Made by a program: the position numbers and the translations under genes
Shown: piece after piece, positions 6,174 through 12,178 of the stretch
Layout of the letters: every line of letters begins with the position of its first letter
Numbering within the stretch: position 1 is the stretch's first letter
From: Hyphomicrobiaceae bacterium
GTDB taxonomy: Bacteria > Pseudomonadota > Alphaproteobacteria > Rhizobiales > Hyphomicrobiaceae
DNA: 18,500 nt
Reading direction: 5' to 3'
NCBI GenBank assembly: GCA_017353825.1
Contig: JAFMSC010000033.1
Coordinates: 1-18,500 of the forward strand
The notes under the pieces: generated by a model
The model's input: only the letters and a program-made list of their open reading frames with translations
The model's database searches: none
What the model was told of the DNA's origin: nothing

Positions 6174-7171
6174 TGTCCATCACCGTCCAACACGTCTTCA
6201 CCGCCCCCCCCGAGCCGGCCGCGGAAAAGAGCCCCCTCGCCTTCTCGCCCTACCGCGTGTTTACGCGCGAGGAATGGGCCAAGCTGCGCGCCGACACCCC
6301 CATGACACTGGTGCCGCGCGAGCTGGAGCAGTTGTCGGGCGTCATCGAAGATCTCTCCATGAACGAGGTCGAACAGATCTATCTACCCCTGTCCCGGCTT
6401 CTCAATCTGCACGTCGCCGCGGCGCAGGAGCTGCACGCCGTCACCACCCGCTTCCTCGGCCGCCGTGACGGCCGCGTGCCCTACATCCTCGGCATCGCCG
6501 GGTCGGTGGCCGTGGGCAAGAGCACAACCGCGCGCGTCCTAAGGGCGCTTCTGGCGCGCTGGCCCGACCACCCGCGCGTCGATCTCATCACTACCGACGG
6601 CTTCCTCTACTCCAACGCGGAGCTGAAGCGCCGCGGCCTCATGGACCGCAAGGGCTTCCCGGAGAGCTTCGACAGGGCTCGGCTCCTCAACTTCCTGCAC
6701 GACGTGAAGTCGGGCAAGGAGAAGGTGGAGGCTCCGGTCTACTCGCACTTCCACTACGACATCATCCAGGACCAGACCACCGTCATCGACCGCCCGGACA
6801 TCCTCATCGTCGAGGGTGTCAACGTCTTGCAGCCGGCACGCCTCCCCAGGGACGGCATGGCGATCCCGTTCGTCTCCGACTTCTTCAACTTCTCCATCTA
6901 TCTCGACGCCGATGCCAAGGTGATCGAGGACTGGTACGTCACGCGCTTCATGCGTCTGCGCCAGATCGCCTTCCGTGATCCCGCCGCCTACTTCCATCGC
7001 TATGCGCTGCTGAGCCCCGATGAAGCACGCGCCAAGGCACTGGAAATCTGGCGCACCATCAACGAGAAGAACCTGCTTGAGAACATCCTGCCCACCCGCC
7101 AGCGTGCCCGCCTGATCCTGCGCAAGTGTCCAGACCACCGCATCGACACGGTGTCGCTGCGACGGATTTGA
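6173..7171 (+). CDS. coaA: Type I pantothenate kinase CoaA
   Basis: CoaA phosphorylates pantothenate with ATP, the first and usually rate-controlling step of coenzyme A synthesis. The 332-residue protein matches type I (prokaryotic, P-loop) kinases in length. Motifs: SPYRVFTREEWAKLR (25-39), Walker A GSVAVGKST (110-118), ITTDGFLY (139-146), RRGLMDRKGFPESFD (153-167), YSHFHYDI (190-197), ILIVEGVNVLQ (210-220) and the C-terminal NEKNLLENILPTRQRARLIL. The start at 6173 overlaps the hisE stop by one base and has the expected N-terminal distance to SPYxxF; an upstream in-frame Met at 6071 would run through hisE. A GC-rich palindrome with a T-run begins six bases after the stop. Regulation by CoA feedback is known for the family but not visible here. 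Confidence 0.95.
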   Translation: MSITVQHVFTAPPEPAAEKSPLAFSPYRVFTREEWAKLRADTPMTLVPRELEQLSGVIEDLSMNEVEQIYLPLSRLLNLHVAAAQELHAVTTRFLGRRDGRVPYILGIAGSVAVGKSTTARVLRALLARWPDHPRVDLITTDGFLYSNAELKRRGLMDRKGFPESFDRARLLNFLHDVKSGKEKVEAPVYSHFHYDIIQDQTTVIDRPDILIVEGVNVLQPARLPRDGMAIPFVSDFFNFSIYLDADAKVIEDWYVTRFMRLRQIAFRDPAAYFHRYALLSPDEARAKALEIWRTINEKNLLENILPTRQRARLILRKCPDHRIDTVSLRRI

Positions 7172-7176
7172 CGTCG

Positions 7177-7198
7177 TCCCCGGCCTGCAGGCCGGGGA
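7177..7198 (+). terminator. 22-bp perfect palindrome after coaA: terminator-like, possibly the IS right-end hairpin
   Basis: TCCCCGGCCTG is followed directly by its reverse complement, then TTTTCTC, six bases after the coaA stop. It can act as an intrinsic terminator for hisE-coaA. On the minus strand it lies just beyond the TnpB zinc-ribbon remnant, where IS200/IS605 elements carry an imperfect palindrome at the right end, so it may have come in with the element. Confidence 0.65.
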
Positions 7199-7200
7199 TT

Positions 7201-7316
7201 TTCTCAAAGGGAGGCCAACGTTGCGGCCCGGAGAAGAGATTGAGCGCAGCATCGTGGTCACGGCCGTGAACAACACCGCACTCGGGGCATGCCCACTCGC
7301 AAACCTCTGATACCCT
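7201..7316 (-). pseudogene. C-terminal remnant of an IS200/IS605-family TnpB (OrfB)
   Basis: The minus strand reads RVSEVCEWACPECGVVHGRD (from about 7313) and then HDAALNLF. This is the TnpB C-terminus: the second CxxC of the zinc ribbon (CPEC), then the RuvC-III RDxxAAxN motif with its catalytic Asp. Nothing of the RuvC-I/II core or the first CxxC can be read upstream; the frame passes into an unrelated hairpin at 7330-7357 and then the dioxygenase gene. The element is therefore a 5'-truncated scar. TnpB is an RNA-guided nuclease whose guide RNA overlaps the end of its gene and the right end of the element, so bases about 7177-7230 would once have encoded that guide scaffold. No TnpA transposase is visible. 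Confidence 0.75.
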
Positions 7317-7329
7317 AGAGGGCGCAGCC

Positions 7330-7357
7330 TGGGTTATCCCCGAAGGGCCGTAACCCA
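7330..7357. repeat. Hairpin upstream of the dioxygenase gene
   Basis: TGGGTTA (7330-7336) pairs with TAACCCA (7351-7357), and the loop contains a second short stem CCC/GGG (7338-7340 with 7345-7347). It lies 40 bases before the dioxygenase start, in the gap left by the TnpB scar. There is no T-run. It could be a leader hairpin or part of the old mobile element. Confidence 0.5.
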
Positions 7358-7396
7358 CGATTCCACCCCCAGCCGAGAACCTGGAGACCACAAGCC

Positions 7397-8299
7397 GTGA
7401 TCATCGAGAAACAGGAGGATGTCACCACCGCCGTGCTGAGCGAATTGAAGCGGTCCCCCAACGCGCGCTTCAAGGAGATCATGTCGGCCTTCGTGCGTCA
7501 TCTCCACGACTTCGCCCGCGAGGTGAAGCTGACCGAGGAAGAGCTGCGCACGGCCGCCAGCTACGTCAACGCCATCGGCAAGGCCTCCACCCAGTCCCAT
7601 AACGAGGCCATCCTGATGGCCGGCTCCCTCGGCCTCTCCTGCCTGGTCTGCCTCCTCAACAATGGCAACGGCGGGGAGACCGACGCCAGCATGCTGGGCC
7701 CGTTCTGGCGCTCCAGCTCGCCGCCGACTCCCAACGGCGGCTCGATCGTACGCTCGCCGACACCAGGCCCCGCGCTATTCGTCAACGCCTGGTTCCGCGA
7801 CGCCGCCGGCCGGCCCATCGCCGGCGCCGAGGTCGACATCTGGCAGTCCTCGCCTGAGGGCCTCTACGAGAACCAGGACCCTAGCCAAGCCGACATGAAC
7901 TTGCGCGGCAAGTTCCACACCAACGGCGAGGGCCAGGTCAGCTTCCGCAGCGTCAAGCCTGCGGGCTACCCCATCCCCATCGACGGCCCCGTGGGCGACC
8001 TGTTGCGCGCCCAAGGCCGCCACAACATGCGCCCCGCGCACCTGCACGTGCTGGCCAGCAAGGAGGGTTTCAAGACGCTCATCTCCCAGGTCTACGTGCC
8101 CGACGACCCGCACCTGGAGACCGATGTCCAGTTCGGCGTCACCCGCCGCTTGATCGGCAACTATGTGCGCCACCATGAGCCGGCGTCCGAGCCCGGCACC
8201 GAGGCTCCCTGGTACTCGCTTGACTACAATTTCATCATGGAGACCGGCGAGTCCAAGCTCCCCGCCGCCCCCATCTCCGGTAAGGCCGAGGCGGCGTAG
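7397..8299 (+). CDS. Intradiol ring-cleavage dioxygenase (catechol/hydroxyquinol 1,2-dioxygenase type)
   Basis: Non-haem Fe(III) enzymes of this family open catechol-type rings between the two hydroxyls to give muconate-type acids. The 300-residue protein has the N-terminal helical dioxygenase domain (about 22-100, FKEIMSAFVRHLHDF and LTEEEL) and the C-terminal beta-sandwich. All four iron ligands are visible: Tyr157 (GLYENQ), Tyr191 (GYPIP), His215 and His217 (RPAHLH). The stretch GYPIPIDGPVGDLLRAQGRH resembles hydroxyquinol 1,2-dioxygenases more than classical catechol enzymes; the substrate is inference. Translation starts at GTG (7397) with GGAG about nine bases upstream; the first in-frame ATG is well inside the N-terminal domain. 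No other ring-degradation gene is next to it; rsmB starts 27 bases after its stop. It sits directly behind the TnpB scar. Confidence 0.9.
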   Translation: MIIEKQEDVTTAVLSELKRSPNARFKEIMSAFVRHLHDFAREVKLTEEELRTAASYVNAIGKASTQSHNEAILMAGSLGLSCLVCLLNNGNGGETDASMLGPFWRSSSPPTPNGGSIVRSPTPGPALFVNAWFRDAAGRPIAGAEVDIWQSSPEGLYENQDPSQADMNLRGKFHTNGEGQVSFRSVKPAGYPIPIDGPVGDLLRAQGRHNMRPAHLHVLASKEGFKTLISQVYVPDDPHLETDVQFGVTRRLIGNYVRHHEPASEPGTEAPWYSLDYNFIMETGESKLPAAPISGKAEAA

Positions 8300-8326
8300 C
8301 GTCGCGGTATTTTGGCGAGAGCCGCC

Positions 8327-9688
8327 ATGCAGCCACGACGCCACATGTCCGCACGCCGCCCTGCGCCAGCAGGGCTTGCGACACGGGTGCTGGCGCACGA
8401 GCTCATCGGGGGCGTGCTCATCAACCGGCGCCCCCTTGATCAGGTGCTGGTTGATGCCCTCGCCCGGCCCGAGGCGGCCGCCATGCAGGCGCGCGACCGC
8501 GCCTTCGCGCGGCTGCTTGCTGCCACCGTGCTGCGCCGCCAGGGCGAACTCGAGCACGTGCTCAGCACCTTCCTCGACAATCCGCTGACCAAGGCCGGCA
8601 GGCCCGGCCAGCGCGCGTGGAGCGTGCTGCTCGCCGGCGCCGCCCAGATCCTCTGCCTCGGCACCTCGCCCCACGCCGCCGTCGATCTCGCCGTCGAGGC
8701 AACACGGCGCGAACCGCAGACTGCCCGCTTCTCCGGCCTCGCCAACGCCGTCCTGCGCCGGGTCGCGCGCGAAGGCGCGGCCGTCCTGTCAGGCCATGAC
8801 GCCGTTAGGCTCAACATCCCCGACTGGCTCTGGCGGCGCTGGGAGGCTACCAACGGCGCGGACGAAGCGCGCCGCATCGCCGAAGCGAGCCTGAAGGAGC
8901 CACCGCTCGACCTTTCGCTCAAGCCCGGCCCCGACGCGGCCGCCTGGGCCCGGCGCCTCGGTGGGCGCCTGCTGCTCACCGGCTCGATCCGACTAGCCGA
9001 GCACGGCCGCATTGAGGATTTGCCGGGCTACGCTGAGGGTGCGTGGTGGGTGCAGGGTGCTGCCGCCTCCCTGGTGGCGCGCGCGACTGGCAACGTAGAG
9101 GGCCGCGCCGTCGCCGACCTCTGTGCCGCCCCCGGCGGCAAGACCGCCGGCCTCGCCGCGGCAGGGGCCCAGGTGACGGCAGTGGACGACTCCCCTGAGC
9201 GGCTCGAGCGCCTCAACGGCAACCTCGCCAGGCTCAACCTCGCCGCCGAGATCGTCGCCGCGGACGTGGCGAAATGGGCGCCCGCCCGCACCTTCGACGC
9301 CGTCGTGCTCGACGCCCCCTGCAGCGGCACCGGTACCATCAGCCGCCACCCCGACATCCTGCGCCTCAAGGCCCCCGCCGACATTGAGCGCATGGCCGAG
9401 GTGCAGCGCGCCATGCTAGGCAACGCCGCCACGCTGGTGCGCCCTGGGGGCACGCTCGTTTACAGCACCTGCTCACTGGAGCCCGAGGAGGGCCGCGCCC
9501 AGATCGACGCTCTTCTCGGGCACGCGCCTGATTTGCGACGCGCCCCCATCACCGCCCAGGAGATCGGCGCCGATCCGTCCTGGATCGTCGACGGCGACGT
9601 ACGCACCCTGCCGTACCAGCTCGCCGAAGGCGACCTCGCCGGCCTCGACGGCTTCTACATCGCCCGCCTCAGGCGACCGCCGAGCTGA
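8327..9688 (+). CDS. rsmB: 16S rRNA (cytosine-C5) methyltransferase, RsmB family
   Basis: This 453-residue protein has an N-terminal NusB-like RNA-binding domain (about 15-150: ATRVLAHEL, ARDRAFARLLAATVLRR, AAVDLAVEATRR, FSGLANAVLRRV) and a C-terminal Rossmann methyltransferase. The SAM loop is ADLCAAPGGKT (263-273). The two catalytic cysteines of RNA m5C enzymes are Cys332 (DAPCSGTG) and Cys382 (YSTCSLEPEE). In E. coli RsmB modifies C967 of 16S rRNA; the same target is assumed, not shown. ATG at 8327 is preferred over an in-frame TTG at 8312; ATG at 8345 is another option, as no strong ribosome site separates them. The gene starts 27 bases after the dioxygenase stop. A second family member begins at 18259, so this window has two paralogues. 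Confidence 0.92.
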   Translation: MQPRRHMSARRPAPAGLATRVLAHELIGGVLINRRPLDQVLVDALARPEAAAMQARDRAFARLLAATVLRRQGELEHVLSTFLDNPLTKAGRPGQRAWSVLLAGAAQILCLGTSPHAAVDLAVEATRREPQTARFSGLANAVLRRVAREGAAVLSGHDAVRLNIPDWLWRRWEATNGADEARRIAEASLKEPPLDLSLKPGPDAAAWARRLGGRLLLTGSIRLAEHGRIEDLPGYAEGAWWVQGAAASLVARATGNVEGRAVADLCAAPGGKTAGLAAAGAQVTAVDDSPERLERLNGNLARLNLAAEIVAADVAKWAPARTFDAVVLDAPCSGTGTISRHPDILRLKAPADIERMAEVQRAMLGNAATLVRPGGTLVYSTCSLEPEEGRAQIDALLGHAPDLRRAPITAQEIGADPSWIVDGDVRTLPYQLAEGDLAGLDGFYIARLRRPPS

Positions 9689-9795
9689 GCTGTCAAGACC
9701 CCCGCTTTCTGCCGGGTAGCCTTCCCGCGCGCCCGTGGTAACCATTAAGCTTAAGGCAACGACGCGATCAAATTGGAGCCTTAGGGAGCGCGCAA

Positions 9796-10661
9796 ATGAC
9801 CGAGACCATCGGCTGGATTGGCATTGGCAGCATGGGCCACCGCATGAGCCGGCACCTCGTGGCTGCCGGCCACCAGCTGGTGGTCGCTGACGCTCAGAGC
9901 ACCGAGCGCGCGCCGCCGGGCGCCACGGTCGCTCAAAGCAACACCGAGCTCGCCGCGCTGGCCGACACCGTGATCCTCTCCCTTCCCGACGGCACGGCCA
10001 GCCTCAGCGTGGCGCGCGATGTCCTCGGCGCCTCCCCGCGCAAGGCGAAGACCGTCATCGACACTCCACGATCGGCATCGCCGCCGCCCGCAGCGTCGCC
10101 GAGCTCCTCGCCACCGCCGGCATCGAGTTCGTGGACGCCCCGGTGTCGGGTGGCACTGCCGGCGCCGACAAGGCCACGCTCGCCATCATGCTCGCCTGCC
10201 CGCCGGCTACCTACGAGCGCCTGAAGCCGCTCATGAGCCTGATGGGTAAGCCTTTCTACGTTGGACCCAGCCCCGGCCAGGGGCAGGCCGTGAAGCTCCT
10301 CAACAATTTCTTGTCCGCCACGTCGCTCGCCGCCACCAGCGAGGCCATCGCCTTCGGCGTGAGCCAGAACATCCCAATGCAGACAATCCTCGACATCGTC
10401 AACGTCTCGACGGGCCGAAACTCGGCGACCGACGACAAGTTCCCCCGCCGCATCATCCACGGCCGCTACGACGCCGGCTTCACCGCCAAGCTCCAGCTCA
10501 AGGACATCAAGCTCTACCTGGAGAACGCGCGCGCCGCGGGCATCACCGACGACATCGCCGACAGCGTGGTCAAGGTGTGGACCGCCATGGTCACCGCCCT
10601 CCCCGGCGCCGACATCTGCCATATGTACCCCTACACAAGGGAAGGACGCGGAAAGTCCTGA
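9796..10661 (+). pseudogene. NAD(P)-dependent 3-hydroxyisobutyrate dehydrogenase-family oxidoreductase, broken by a one-base frameshift
   Basis: The first frame (9796 on) gives MTETIGWIGIGSMGHRMSRH, the GxGxMG dinucleotide-binding start of the beta-hydroxyacid dehydrogenase family, and stays family-like to KTVID at 10048-10062. The reading then continues one frame over from about 10068 as TIGIAAARSVAELLATAGIE, FVDAPVSGG, the catalytic-Lys region GQGQAVKLLNNFLSAT, and GFTAKLQLKDIKLYLENA, to a stop at 10661. Restoring one base near 10063-10067 (ACTCC, expected an extra base) would give about 288 residues, a normal family length. All other motifs are intact, so this is either a very recent mutation or a sequencing error. 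The start is supported by GGGAG upstream. The family oxidises or reduces small beta-hydroxyacids such as 3-hydroxyisobutyrate or tartronate semialdehyde; the substrate is not predictable. Confidence 0.85.
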
Positions 10662-11005
10662 ACCCGAGCCCCGCAGGCGAGGTTTACAAGGAAGCGTAAG
10701 GTGGAGGGATTGCGATTGTACGCCCCCTTGCGTCATTCCCTGGGAGGCGGAATCAACGACACGCTGCACCCCCGGGGAAATTCCCGCGGCGAGGTTCCGC
10801 GCTTGGAGCCGAGGCCGTATGCATCGCCACGCGGCTCTTGGACGCCAACCTCAGTCATCGCCTTCGCTGGGATGAGGCGGGGGTTCGCTCAAGCCTCGCC
10901 GCACATCGTTGGTCGGCTCAGCTGAGGGAGCCGGCGGCCACCATCCGGGAGCTCGGTGCCAGCCGTAGGCAAGCAGCGTCGCCAAGCGCGGGTGACCGGT
11001 AGAAT
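10662..11005. other. Convergent gap with degenerate palindromic pieces
   Basis: This 344-base stretch lies between the stops of the dehydrogenase pseudogene and the DUF4340 gene, and I see no gene in it. It carries several imperfect inverted repeats: ATTCC/GGAAT at 10735-10753, a CTCAGCTGAG palindrome at 10917-10926, and an imperfect stem around 10840-10885. Their content (GTCATTCC...GGAAT, TTCGCTGGGATGAGG) resembles eroded copies of the short GTCATTCCCG-type intergenic repeats common in proteobacteria; that is inference. Confidence 0.4.
10732..10888. repeat. Possible eroded REP-like palindromic repeats
   Basis: Two pieces stand out. At 10732-10760, GTC-ATTCC is mirrored by GGAAT and, four bases on, GAC. 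At 10840-10885 an imperfect stem pairs CGCC..CCTC..ATC with GAT.AGG.GGGG around GCCTTCGCTGG. Neither is perfect, and no second intact copy is present in the window for comparison. Confidence 0.3.
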
Positions 11006-12178
11006 TCAGCTCCCGGAAGTCTCGACAAGGTCGGTGCGCTTCTTTAGGATGGTATCGGCCTTGTACGCTGGAATCTTGAACTCCCAGCCCTGGGTGCGCG
11101 CGGCGATCTCTTCGGCGGCCTTCTTGGCGTCACCCTCGCCGCCTGTCGCGGTCACCGACAGCCAGGTGGCGTCGCTCTCCTTGCGCAGGCGCAGCGTGGT
11201 GGTGAGGCCGTCGGCGCTCTCTACCTTTACGACGCTTACGCCCTCGCCGGCCGGCGTCGCGTCGAGCTTGCGCACGTCCTCCAGGTCAATCGAGCCGATC
11301 GCGCGCGCCAGAGCTTCGGCCGCGGAGGCATCCTTCAGCTTCTTGCCGTCCGCCGGAAAGCCCACGAAGGCAAGCTTGCCCGGCGTAGGCGCCGGCTCTG
11401 CCTTCTGGTGCAACTTCAACAAATCGACATTTGCGTCGGTGTTCGCATCTGCCTTCTCTGGCGCATTGGCGTCCTTCGCGTCCGCCTTGGCGTCCTTCAA
11501 CGGCGTGGGCCCCTTCGCCTCCGGCGTCGAGCGCTCGATCTTGAGCGGCTGCTCGCCCGCAATCTCGATGCTCACCGCGTTGATCTTGGCGCTGTCGAGC
11601 GACAGTACCACGGGCTTCACCCAATCCTTGGTGGCCATGGGCGCATCCAACTCCACGTTGGTGAGCCATGTCTGCGGGTTGCCCGGCCGGCGCACGTAGG
11701 TGCCCCCGGTCTGGTTGCTTCCGTAGGCCGCCGCGCGCCGCTTGCCCAGCACCACCTGCGAGATCGCCGTGCCGTCAGCCCCCAGAAGTCGCACGAGGCG
11801 TGACTTGGCGCCCTTCTGCGCGGGGTCCTCCAGCTCCAGGGCCGCGTAGCGGTCGGCCTTGCTGGTCTTCGGCTCCACCAGCTCGGCCTGGCCGAGGCCC
11901 ACCAGCAGCGTTCGCACCTTGGCGACATCAACCGGATAGCCACCCCGGCTCTTGAGGCTCCACCGGCCATCCGGCGACCGTTCCAGCAGCGCCGTCTCGT
12001 CGCCCCGGCGCACCTCCAGGCCGGTGACGTTCCTAATGGTGTCCGCCAGCGACGGGATCAGCTTTTCGCCCCCGGCGGCGGCGCCGCCCCAAGGATTGCC
12101 GGAGGCAAATACGACGATAGCGAGCACCGCCGAGAAGACTGCCGCGGCGGCGAGGACGACGAAGCTCTTAGGCGTCAT
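11006..12178 (-). CDS. DUF4340-domain envelope protein of a Gld-type ABC operon
   Basis: This 390-residue protein has one N-terminal membrane anchor (about residues 5-25) and a large extracytoplasmic part. The body matches the DUF4340 pattern: repeated beta-rich modules with LxLxR, WSL and WLSV elements (ERSPDGRWSL, ESDATWLSV). Residues about 220-255 form an Ala/Lys/Asp-rich linker (KDAKADAKDANAPEKADANT) that splits two modules. The start codon overlaps the stop of the preceding GldG-type gene as ATGA, so expression is coupled and stoichiometric with it. DUF4340 proteins regularly follow GldG-type genes; their molecular job is unknown. It is the last gene of the operon. Confidence 0.85.
   Translation of the reverse strand: MTPKSFVVLAAAAVFSAVLAIVVFASGNPWGGAAAGGEKLIPSLADTIRNVTGLEVRRGDETALLERSPDGRWSLKSRGGYPVDVAKVRTLLVGLGQAELVEPKTSKADRYAALELEDPAQKGAKSRLVRLLGADGTAISQVVLGKRRAAAYGSNQTGGTYVRRPGNPQTWLTNVELDAPMATKDWVKPVVLSLDSAKINAVSIEIAGEQPLKIERSTPEAKGPTPLKDAKADAKDANAPEKADANTDANVDLLKLHQKAEPAPTPGKLAFVGFPADGKKLKDASAAEALARAIGSIDLEDVRKLDATPAGEGVSVVKVESADGLTTTLRLRKESDATWLSVTATGGEGDAKKAAEEIAARTQGWEFKIPAYKADTILKKRTDLVETSGS

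Noticed and set aside
7201..7391. An intact TnpB/Fanzor-like nuclease gene
   Set aside because: Only about 27 residues match; the RuvC core and first CxxC are missing, so it cannot be a functional nuclease.
9796..10661. A programmed ribosomal frameshift in the dehydrogenase
   Set aside because: There is no slippery heptamer or downstream pseudoknot at the break, and the family is not known to use frameshifting.
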